DNA of 12,317 nucleotides from Deltaproteobacteria bacterium (GTDB taxonomy: Bacteria > Desulfobacterota > Desulfuromonadia > Geobacterales > DSM-12255). Below the pieces are notes generated by a model. That model did no database searches. It saw only the letters and a list, made by a program, of their open reading frames with translations, and was not told the DNA's origin. The stretch lies in contig JAGFXN010000013.1 in NCBI GenBank assembly GCA_017861215.1, forward strand, positions 1 through 12,317, read 5' to 3'. Below are positions 6,694 through 12,317 of the stretch, in pieces. The number at the start of each line of letters is the position of its first letter. Position 1 is the first letter of the stretch. Both the position numbers and the translations under genes were made by a program.

Positions 6694-6709
6694 TGGCATG
6701 CTCCCTGCT
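6694..6709 (+). promoter_or_regulatory. Sigma-54 (-24/-12) promoter of the cytochrome operon
   Basis: TGGCAT-GCTCC-CTGCT has the invariant GG (6695-6696) and GC (6707-6708) in the exact spacing of the TGGCAC-N5-TTGC consensus. Transcription would start near 6720, about 40 bases before the first gene at 6761. A sigma-54 activator is encoded immediately upstream and divergently, and a palindrome at 6497-6509 can serve as its enhancer. Confidence 0.75.
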
Positions 6710-6760
6710 AGATGGAGTGCGTAGCCCGCATCAAAAAAACATCTACGAAAGGAGACAGCC

Positions 6761-7006
6761 ATGAAATCGATTCTCTCAAACAGCACTGGGATTCTTCTCT
6801 TGATTGCTGGATCCGCCTTTGCCGACACAGGAGCCGGCGCCGCTGAAAACGGCTGGCTCTGGATGCTTTTCCTTGGATTCGGTGCACTGATTGTCGCTTT
6901 CCAGTTAGTGCCGAGCATGATCCTGTTCGGCGCCATGCTGAGAGGGCTCTTCTCGCCGGCAGCAAAAGAGAGTTCTGCAACCACTGAAACCAATGGCACA
7001 AAGTAA
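6761..7006 (+). CDS. Small membrane protein A, 81 aa, paralogue of the gene at 7510
   Basis: Family not recognised. There is a hydrophobic leader (about 8-19) with a plausible signal-peptidase site after SAFA (21), then one span (about 32-58), GWLWMLFLGFGALIVAFQLV onward, ending in MILFGAML-RGLFS, and a polar tail. AGGAGA is 7 bases before the ATG. The core GW-L-F-G-AL-V-QL-P-GML-GL-S is shared with the protein at 7510, so the two arose by duplication and flank the receiver-like gene. It is the first gene after the -24/-12 promoter. If the leader is cut, the mature product is a roughly 60-residue single-span protein; a role as an accessory or assembly subunit of the membrane complex is only a guess. 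Confidence 0.75.
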   Translation: MKSILSNSTGILLLIAGSAFADTGAGAAENGWLWMLFLGFGALIVAFQLVPSMILFGAMLRGLFSPAAKESSATTETNGTK

Positions 7007-7062
7007 GTCCTGAAAAGGGCCGAGTCAATTCCGGACCACGAAGAACAGGGAGGCTTGAGCAG

Positions 7063-7479
7063 ATGCAAGGACTTCTCATTGCAGAACAGGACATGGATTC
7101 CCGCAAGCAGATTGCGGACCTGCTGATAGAGGCAGGATACAATGTCACCGTTACAAACTCGGCGGCTGGCGCTGTGGAGGGAATCCTGAAAAAGGCCGCG
7201 CAGGTTGTCATTCTGGGGAGCGAATTTGATGATATTACTGCCGGTGATCTGGTGCCCCTGCTGAAACAGTGCAACAGAAATCTTACCATCATTCTGGTTT
7301 CGGCGGACGATTCGCTTCCGGTCATCCGCAGGTTGAGAAAGCAGGGCATATTCTACCATGCACTCAAACCGGTAAATCCTGAGGACCGTGAGGAGCTTTG
7401 CCAGGCAGTCAAGTGTGCCTTTGCCAGTCTTGCCAAGGAGCAGGGCTGGTCAGAACGAAGCGGCATGAATCAGAAATAG
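7063..7479 (+). CDS. Stand-alone receiver-like protein lacking the phosphoacceptor Asp, 138 aa
   Basis: CheY-like fold by pattern: strand 1 LLIAEQD (4-10), strand 3 AQVVILGSEFDD (46-57), strand 4 LTIILVSADD (74-83) with S80 in the Thr/Ser switch position, and ALKPVNPED (100-108) with the conserved K102-P103. The first acidic pair is reduced to E8-Q9 with D10 after it. Where strand 3 should end in the phosphorylated Asp there is G52/S53; acidic E54, D56 and D57 lie just beyond. No output domain is present. It therefore probably does not work as an ordinary phosphate switch and could be a pseudo-receiver that binds a partner protein or a ligand (inference). GGAGG is 9 bases before the ATG. It sits between two paralogous small membrane protein genes in the electron-transfer operon. 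Confidence 0.85.
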   Translation: MQGLLIAEQDMDSRKQIADLLIEAGYNVTVTNSAAGAVEGILKKAAQVVILGSEFDDITAGDLVPLLKQCNRNLTIILVSADDSLPVIRRLRKQGIFYHALKPVNPEDREELCQAVKCAFASLAKEQGWSERSGMNQK

Positions 7480-7509
7480 CATGATTACTACACTGAAGGG
7501 GGTAATGCC

Positions 7510-7749
7510 ATGAAAACGAACGGAAGATTCCTGATGACAGCTATCGCGCTGCTGGGGAGCAGCCAGGCGGCACACGCAGCGTCGACCCACACCACTTACT
7601 CAAGCGGCTGGCTGGTCCTTGCCTTTTTCGGGCTCTGCGCCCTGGTGGTTACCGTTCAGCTGATTCCGGCCATAATGCTGCTTGCCGGAATGCTGAAGGG
7701 ACTTTTGAGCAGCAAGAAAAGCGTACGAGCAATGCAGCGGAGCAGATGA
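7510..7749 (+). CDS. Small membrane protein B, 79 aa, paralogue of the gene at 6761
   Basis: Family not recognised. It has a basic start (MKTNGR), a hydrophobic leader, a plausible cleavage after AAHA (23), then one span (about 33-60) reading GWLVLAFFGLCALVVTVQLI, then AGMLKGLLSSKK and a basic tail ending RSR. The GW...QL-P...GML-GL-S core matches the protein at 6761 at nearly every conserved position. AAGGGGG is 7 bases before the ATG, and the gene follows the receiver gene by 30 bases. The charge pattern suggests a cytoplasmic C-terminus. A pair of paralogues kept in one operon suggests a hetero-oligomer or two sites in one complex; this is inference. Confidence 0.75.
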   Translation: MKTNGRFLMTAIALLGSSQAAHAASTHTTYSSGWLVLAFFGLCALVVTVQLIPAIMLLAGMLKGLLSSKKSVRAMQRSR

Positions 7750-7807
7750 CAATCAGGTGTCGCTTTAGTGACTGCCTGAAAATTTATAAGCAAAGGAGAA
7801 AGTGACC

Positions 7808-7996
7808 ATGGAAGCGCTCGCAAATTTTTTCCGCTCGGTCGGAACGGTTCAGGAGGTGCACACACAGGTAGACTTCTACACCTATATCAAGAGTGTCGAG
7901 TATATGATCTGTGTCGCATTTTTTATCGGCTTCCCGATGCTGTACCGGCATCTGCACCGTGACGCAAACAACCATAAAGAGAAACAGGTGCCATAG
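7808..7996 (+). CDS. Single-span membrane protein, 62 aa, hypothetical
   Basis: No known family recognised. The ATG at 7808 is used because AGGAGA lies 8 bases upstream; an in-frame GTG at 7802 is too close to that site. The N-terminal half is amphipathic and soluble-like (MEALANFFRSVGTVQEVHTQ). One span lies at about residues 29-47 (SVEYMICVAFFIGFPMLY), followed by a basic, His-rich tail, RHLHRDANNHKEKQ, probably cytoplasmic. There is no signal peptide. It lies directly before the five-heme cytochrome gene in the same run, which suits a small accessory subunit or anchor for the NrfD-type complex (inference). Confidence 0.7.
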   Translation: MEALANFFRSVGTVQEVHTQVDFYTYIKSVEYMICVAFFIGFPMLYRHLHRDANNHKEKQVP

Positions 7997-8031
7997 CCAT
8001 GCCGTTATTCACAAAAACAGGAGGAGAGAGC

Positions 8032-8559
8032 ATGCATACGGTCACCATAACTATCTGCGGGATACTGCTAACCTTGCTGGCGGCCTTCATCCAGCCAGTC
8101 CAGGCAGAGACCCTTCCCGACAAGATAACTATTGAGAGTCTGAAAGACCTGTACGGCCCGGTAACTTTCGGCCATGCACAGCACATTGCACGGGAAAGGG
8201 ACTGCGCTGTCTGCCACCATCATACCAATGGCGCCCCGGCATCCCAGGAGAAATGTCTCCGCTGTCACCGGGGGGGGCACGAGGTAAAAAGCATGGGGTG
8301 TAAAAGCTGTCATGAAAAGCAACCGTTTTCAGCAGAGCAGGTCAACGGGAAGTTCAAGAATAACCTGCAGTTCCATCAGGACAAGCCTGGCCTGAAAGCT
8401 TCTTATCATCTCAGCTGTATCGGCTGTCACAAGCAGAAAGGGGCAGGGCCGGTCGCCTGCGTCGATTGCCATGTTCTGACCAGCAGTGGAGAAGCCTTTT
8501 ACCGAGCCGGGAAAAATGCCCCGGATCCGAACAAGGCCGGCAAAACCGGCCACCATTGA
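8032..8559 (+). CDS. Periplasmic five-heme c-type cytochrome, 175 aa
   Basis: Start set at the ATG at 8032, which has GGAGGAGA just upstream and begins a signal peptide (MHTVTITICG..., cleavage likely after QPVQA, 25); an in-frame ATG at 7999 would add 11 polar residues. Five CXXCH sites: C58-H62, C75-H79, C90-H94, C129-H133 and C143-H147. Extra histidines (H48, H51, H63, H64, H83, H115, H126) can serve as second axial ligands. The GPVTFGHAQH segment before the first heme resembles class III (c3/c7) cytochromes. It lies just ahead of the iron-sulfur and NrfD genes, the arrangement of quinone-linked complexes where the cytochrome passes electrons to or from the periplasm. A G8 run (8270-8277) lies in the coding sequence. 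The cytochrome assignment is sure; the exact complex is inferred. Confidence 0.92.
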   Translation: MHTVTITICGILLTLLAAFIQPVQAETLPDKITIESLKDLYGPVTFGHAQHIARERDCAVCHHHTNGAPASQEKCLRCHRGGHEVKSMGCKSCHEKQPFSAEQVNGKFKNNLQFHQDKPGLKASYHLSCIGCHKQKGAGPVACVDCHVLTSSGEAFYRAGKNAPDPNKAGKTGHH

Positions 8560-8624
8560 CATCGAATCAAATCAGTTGCGGCCTGGTCCGGAGCTGAATT
8601 ATCCAATTGACGAGGAGCTGTGAT

Positions 8625-9569
8625 ATGAGCGGAATCAGTCGGAGAAAATTCCTGTGCGCCACTGTCGTGGGGGGCGCCATGACAACTCTGGGCAGCGTGT
8701 GCGGCAAGGGAGGCAAGGCTTGGGCCAGTGGGTCATTTGAAGGGTACCCTGAAGGGATGGGAGTACTCGTCGACCTTACCCGCTGCATCGGTTGCCGTAC
8801 CTGTGAAGCCGCATGCAACAAGGAGCAGAAGCTTCCCGAGCCGGACCAACCATTCAACGACCAATCGGTCTTCAACACCAAGCGTCGCACCGACGAAAGC
8901 CATTATACCGTAGTAAACAAGTATGATGCCGGGCAGGGGCCTGTCTACCGTAAAATCCAGTGCAATCACTGCAATGAGCCGGGCTGCCTCACCTCATGCT
9001 TCGTGAATGCGTACACCAAGACCAAGGAAGGGGCGGTTGTCTACAACTCCAAGGTATGCGTCGGCTGTCGGACCTGCATGGTTGCCTGCCCGTTCAATAT
9101 TCCGGCCTTCAAGTATTCCAGCGCCACCGATCCGGTTATCAAGAAATGCATCTTCTGCCATGAAACCCGCCTCAAAAACGGCCTTCCCCCGGCTTGCGTC
9201 GAGGCCTGTCCACAAGCCGTTCTCACTTTCGGATACCGGAAGGACCTTGTCAAGCTGGGGCATGAGCGGATCAGAAACAATGCGGGACGCTATGTGGACC
9301 AGATTTATGGGGAAACCGAAGTCGGCGGTACCGGCTGGATGTACCTTTCCGGCGTCCCTTTCGAGCAGGTGGGGTTTGACACGACCCTTGGCAACGAGCC
9401 GATCATTTCCAACGTAAAGGATTTTCTCAGCACAGTACCCATGGTCCTGGCAATCTGGCCTGCACTGTTCAGCGGCATCCATCTCCTGGCAACCAAAGGG
9501 AAGGATCATGGCAGCGGGCACGGCGAAGATGATCATGTCAAGAATGAAAAGGAGGAGCCGCGGCCATGA
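8625..9569 (+). CDS. Tat-exported 4x[4Fe-4S] ferredoxin-like subunit (HybA/HmcB type), 314 aa
   Basis: Electron-transfer subunit facing the periplasm. The N-terminus has a Tat motif, SRRKF (5-9), with a hydrophobic stretch to about residue 35. Sixteen cysteines form four cluster sets: C54/57/60/64, C113/116/121/125, C145/148/151/155 and C175/178/191/195, the layout of the HybA/DsrO/HmcB group. A hydrophobic C-terminal segment (about 266-289) probably anchors it in the membrane as in HybA, and is followed by a His/Asp/Glu-rich tail (GKDHGSGHGEDDH). GAGGAG is 7 bases before the ATG at 8625; an in-frame ATG 18 bases earlier lacks this. The stop overlaps the NrfD-type start (ATGA), so the two are translationally coupled. 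It should wire the quinone subunit to the multiheme cytochromes. Confidence 0.93.
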   Translation: MSGISRRKFLCATVVGGAMTTLGSVCGKGGKAWASGSFEGYPEGMGVLVDLTRCIGCRTCEAACNKEQKLPEPDQPFNDQSVFNTKRRTDESHYTVVNKYDAGQGPVYRKIQCNHCNEPGCLTSCFVNAYTKTKEGAVVYNSKVCVGCRTCMVACPFNIPAFKYSSATDPVIKKCIFCHETRLKNGLPPACVEACPQAVLTFGYRKDLVKLGHERIRNNAGRYVDQIYGETEVGGTGWMYLSGVPFEQVGFDTTLGNEPIISNVKDFLSTVPMVLAIWPALFSGIHLLATKGKDHGSGHGEDDHVKNEKEEPRP

Positions 9570-10984
9570 AAAAGTTTATGAATATGGGTCTGCTGGTTGA
9601 TTCACACAACAAGAGCGCGGATGGGAAAAAGTGGACCCTGCTGGAGAAGCTCTTTCTCGGTCTTACACCGCAGCAATATATCATGCAGGCCCTGCTGAAT
9701 CCTTTCAACTGGCTTCTGGCGCTCATATTCGCCGTAGGCCTGCCGATACTTGCCGGAAGGTTCTACTTCGGGCTCAACTGGGTTACCCACAGTTCCAATG
9801 ATTATCCCTGGGGCCTTTTCCTCGGTTTTGGCCTCTTCGCCATGGTGCCGCTCTCCTCTTCCGGGTTCCAGCTCGGCACTGCCTGCGAAGTATTCGGCAG
9901 ACATGATCTCGAACCGATCGAACGGGTCGGCCTGTTGAACGGTCTGCTCGGTTACCTCTTTGCAGTCATCTACCTGCTGTGTGACCTGGGGCAGCCCTGG
10001 AGGCTTCCCTACCCGATGGCAGTGGCTTTCGGCCCGGCTTCAGTGCTTTTCCTGGTGGCCTGGCACGTTGCCACCTACCTATCCGTTCAGGTTGCCGAAG
10101 TATCGGCGAGTTTCTTCGAATGGATCGGCTGGCCACTGGGGAAACAGGGGGTCAGGAAGATGACGCTCGGCCTGACGGTCGCCGGCATTATCCTCTCCAC
10201 CCTGCACCAGGGGGCACTCGGCGCGCTCTTTACCTATGCTCCGGGCAAGGTTCATCCTCTCTGGTACTCTGCCTCTTTCCAGTGGCTCCACTTTTTCGTT
10301 TCATCGCTGCCCGGAGGCCTCTGCATGGTAATTACCGTTACCACAATAGCCAGGAAGACCATGGAGTGGCGCTGCGACGAGCGTTTCAAGAGTACGCTTG
10401 ACAAGCTGACCATAACCCTTGCAAAAGGTGCTACCATGGGGTTGGCCACCTACCTGACCATCAAGCTTATCGGCGTGGCGCATGACAATGAATGGAGTTA
10501 CTTTGCTACGGGCTGGGGTGCCTGGTTTATTTTCGAGATGGGAGTGGGTGTTATTCTGCCGCTGATACTTTTTGTCTATGCAATACCGAGAAATGCCTTT
10601 GCCATAGCACGTCTGGCCGCATTTTTCACTGTTTTCGGCGTTGTTCTGAACCGCGTCAATACTGCCATGATCTGTTTCAACTGGAAGCTCCCCTACCGGG
10701 AGATCCCCCATTGGCGTGAAGTGGTAATTGCCGTGATGATTTACGCAATTTACATCGTTGTCTACCGCTTCATCCTCTACCGACTCCCGATACTCTACCA
10801 GTGGAAGGAAGAACCGGTTCTTGAAGCCGTCGCCGTTCCCAGCAGCAACGGCAGGGCTCCGGCATACAGGGAAGCGCTCTCTCCGGCAGCCTCCTACCGT
10901 GAAGCTGTCGAAGAGCCGGTGGCAATCAGTTCCTATGCGGCAACGGGGTTAGGTGCCGATGAAAGCGGCAGGGGGGGGTTATGA
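9566..10984 (+). CDS. NrfD/HybB-type quinone-interacting membrane subunit, 472 aa
   Basis: Integral membrane subunit that exchanges electrons with (mena)quinone and pairs with the preceding iron-sulfur protein. About ten hydrophobic spans lie between residues 46 and 406. Family marks include CDLGQPWR (139-146, D140), STLHQGALGALF (211-222, with H214) and EMGVGVILPLI (324-334), all reminiscent of HybB. No molybdopterin or hydrogenase subunit accompanies it here, so the partner on the outer side should be the flanking cytochromes, as in Geobacter Cbc-type or Desulfovibrio Nhc/Hmc-type complexes (inference). The C-terminal 60 residues are an unusual Ala/Pro/Glu-rich soluble tail with a short repeat, AYREAL / SYREAV (433-447). 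The gene ends in a G8 tract and overlaps the next start by 4 bp. Confidence 0.93.
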   Translation: MKKFMNMGLLVDSHNKSADGKKWTLLEKLFLGLTPQQYIMQALLNPFNWLLALIFAVGLPILAGRFYFGLNWVTHSSNDYPWGLFLGFGLFAMVPLSSSGFQLGTACEVFGRHDLEPIERVGLLNGLLGYLFAVIYLLCDLGQPWRLPYPMAVAFGPASVLFLVAWHVATYLSVQVAEVSASFFEWIGWPLGKQGVRKMTLGLTVAGIILSTLHQGALGALFTYAPGKVHPLWYSASFQWLHFFVSSLPGGLCMVITVTTIARKTMEWRCDERFKSTLDKLTITLAKGATMGLATYLTIKLIGVAHDNEWSYFATGWGAWFIFEMGVGVILPLILFVYAIPRNAFAIARLAAFFTVFGVVLNRVNTAMICFNWKLPYREIPHWREVVIAVMIYAIYIVVYRFILYRLPILYQWKEEPVLEAVAVPSSNGRAPAYREALSPAASYREAVEEPVAISSYAATGLGADESGRGGL

Positions 10985-11739
10985 AAGGCCTGCTTTCTCT
11001 GCTCAGCCTGTTCCTGCTACTGACTTCGGCATCCCTGACGTCAGGCTATGAACTGAAAAATGTTACCTTCAAGACAAAGGATGTCGGCACTGTCGTCTTC
11101 AGCCACAAGGATCACCTCCAGCAGAAGACAATCAAAAACAACTGCAAGGCCTGCCATAAGGAGGGTACCAACAAGCTTGGCAGCCATACCATGGCTGACA
11201 TGGAAAAGGGGCGCTCATGCGGCGCCTGCCATAACGGCAATAAAGCCTTTGCCCTTGCCAACTGCGAAAAATGCCACCTGACAAAGCAGGTCAGCCTGAA
11301 AAGCAAGGAGATCGGGCCGATAACCTTCAGCCACAAGTCCCACCTGTCAAGGCAGAGATGCGAAGGCTGCCATGCCGCGATATTCAAGGCTGGTCCCAAC
11401 AGTCCGGTAGGAATGGCTGCCATGGAAAAGGGTAAGTCCTGCGGCGCCTGCCACGACAAGCAGAAAGCATTCGGACTGGAAAAGTGCTCAGCCTGTCACC
11501 CGACAAAAGATGTTACCTACAAGATTGCCGGCGCCGCTCCGGTCAAATTCAGCCACGATTTCCACCTGGGGATGTACAAATGCCAGGACTGCCACGGCGT
11601 GATGTTCGGCAAACCCGGCAAACGGAGCAAAGCAAAAATGGCGGATATGGAGAAAGGGAAGTCGTGCGGCGCCTGCCATGACGATAAGCAGGCATTCTCA
11701 GTCAAAGGCAGCTGCGCCAAGTGTCACAGGGTACTGTGA
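10981..11739 (+). CDS. Nine-heme cytochrome of three c7-type repeats, 252 aa
   Basis: Exported multiheme cytochrome: signal peptide (about 1-22, hydrophobic LLSLLSLFLLL), then three similar units at about residues 36-99, 112-173 and 186-249. Each unit carries FSH..H (probable axial ligands), one CXXCH, then MEKG(K/R)SCGACH and a third CXXCH after an AF segment. Heme sites: C55, C80, C95; C127, C154, C169; C201, C229, C245. Three-heme c7 units joined head to tail are known from Geobacter polymers of c7 domains; a nine-heme form with three units fits this class. Translation overlaps the NrfD-type gene (ATGA), with the G8 run acting as ribosome binding site. It is the likely periplasmic acceptor or donor for the complex and could act as a conducting wire (inference). 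Confidence 0.93.
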   Translation: MKGLLSLLSLFLLLTSASLTSGYELKNVTFKTKDVGTVVFSHKDHLQQKTIKNNCKACHKEGTNKLGSHTMADMEKGRSCGACHNGNKAFALANCEKCHLTKQVSLKSKEIGPITFSHKSHLSRQRCEGCHAAIFKAGPNSPVGMAAMEKGKSCGACHDKQKAFGLEKCSACHPTKDVTYKIAGAAPVKFSHDFHLGMYKCQDCHGVMFGKPGKRSKAKMADMEKGKSCGACHDDKQAFSVKGSCAKCHRVL

Positions 11740-11759
11740 CCTGGCTCGGGAGGTAAGCC

Positions 11760-12317
11760 GTGTTCCGAAATCTGGCCACTAGAGCTATTGTTCCGGTAAG
11801 CCTGGCAGTAACCGGCTTTGTGGTTGTCTGCTGTTTCCTCCTGTACGGGCTCATAAAAGATGATATCACCCGTGACACGGTCAACCACGAAACCAGCCTG
11901 GCGGATACGGTCATCAAGTCGACTCACTACAGCATGCTCAAGGCTGACCAGGAGGGGATGCACGCGATCATCAGCAACATCGGCTCCCAGGAAGGGGTCG
12001 AACATATCAGGATTTTCAATCGCAAGGGGGTGATATCCTACTCTAACGACCGGTCGGAACTGAACCATACCGTTGACAAGGAGAGTGCCGGCTGCAAGGG
12101 GTGCCACGCCGGCGCCAAACCCCTGGCCACACTCGGTAAAATGGACCAGGCCCGGCGCTTCGTCAACAAGCGGGGTGTGCCGGTAATAGCCATCACGGCC
12201 CCGATATACAATGAACCGGCATGTTCTTCGGCAGCCTGCCACGTTCATCCGGAAGGGCAGAAAGTTCTGGGAACGCTGGATATCGGCCTGTCTTCAATAC
12301 CGCTCAATCAAACCCTT
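11760..12317 (+). CDS. Heme-binding periplasmic sensor protein, 5' part only (window edge)
   Basis: Partial; the first 186 codons are present and open to the edge. GTG start with GGGAGG 6 bases upstream, 20 bp after the nine-heme cytochrome stop. TM1 spans about residues 9-31, followed by a periplasmic domain with GCKGCHAG (C112, C115, H116) and ACSSAACHVHP (C155, C160, H161; CX4CH). These are the same residue numbers as in the kinase starting at 3330, and the segments YNE-CS-AACH-HP and KVLG-LD are shared, so the two are paralogues. The next residues (SSIPLNQTL) match the region just before TM2 in the kinase. The output domain lies outside the window: a histidine kinase is most likely, but a chemoreceptor or cyclase is possible. 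It probably reports on redox state near the complex (inference). Confidence 0.85.
   Translation, partial: MFRNLATRAIVPVSLAVTGFVVVCCFLLYGLIKDDITRDTVNHETSLADTVIKSTHYSMLKADQEGMHAIISNIGSQEGVEHIRIFNRKGVISYSNDRSELNHTVDKESAGCKGCHAGAKPLATLGKMDQARRFVNKRGVPVIAITAPIYNEPACSSAACHVHPEGQKVLGTLDIGLSSIPLNQTL

Noticed and set aside
6685..7359. Long minus-strand frames of 213 and 224 codons
   Set aside because: They run antisense across the -24/-12 promoter and two plus-strand genes with clear ribosome sites, and show no motif.
11724..12248. 174-codon minus-strand frame at the right edge
   Set aside because: The plus-strand GTG frame at 11760 has a ribosome site and matches the heme-sensor domain of the kinase; the minus frame is its shadow.
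1..12317. CRISPR array, insertion sequence or transposase
   Set aside because: I saw no spaced direct repeats of CRISPR type, no transposase motif and no terminal inverted repeats with target duplications.

Overview
The window looks like chromosomal DNA from a member of the Geobacterales (Geobacter/Desulfuromonadia type). The evidence is the density of c-type heme motifs, a cytochrome made of repeated three-heme c7 units, heme-bearing periplasmic sensor domains, and a quinone-linked iron-sulfur/NrfD membrane module with no molybdopterin or hydrogenase catalytic subunit nearby. The genus is inferred from gene content and style, not from a marker gene.

Left part (1-3200), housekeeping and debris. 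A small membrane protein on the minus strand ends in its own terminator. A short stretch next to a tRNA-Arg(UCG) gene looks like the broken remains of a small lipoprotein gene. A DedA-family membrane protein (+) faces a minus-strand operon of folK, a small TRASH/YHS-type metal-binding-like protein and a transaldolase. A perfect 14-bp hairpin between them can stop transcription from both sides.

Middle (3270-6760), a regulatory pair. A membrane histidine kinase has a periplasmic sensor domain with two predicted covalent heme sites (CX2CH and CX4CH). It runs toward, and overlaps by 27 bp, a sigma-54-dependent NtrC-family response regulator on the other strand. The 434-bp gap upstream of the regulator holds its own candidate promoter, a CCCCA-cag-TGGGG palindrome that could be an enhancer site, and a good -24/-12 promoter pointing right.

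Right part (6761 to the edge), one co-directional gene run behind that -24/-12 promoter. In order: a small secreted/membrane protein; a receiver-like protein that has lost its phosphoacceptor Asp; a second small membrane protein paralogous to the first; a 62-residue single-span protein; a five-heme periplasmic cytochrome; a Tat-exported protein with four [4Fe-4S] sites; an NrfD/HybB-type quinone-interacting membrane subunit; a nine-heme cytochrome built from three c7-like repeats; and the start of a second heme sensor protein, cut by the window edge. Gaps are small and two junctions are ATGA overlaps.

Working model (inference): the run encodes a menaquinone/periplasmic-cytochrome oxidoreductase in the broad style of the Geobacter Cbc and Desulfovibrio Nhc/Hmc complexes. 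It would be switched on through sigma-54 by the heme-sensing kinase and its regulator, in response to periplasmic redox state or a heme ligand. The unusual parts are the heme sensors at both ends of the locus with identical motif geometry, the paralogous mini membrane proteins around a degenerate receiver, and that receiver's position inside an electron-transfer operon.
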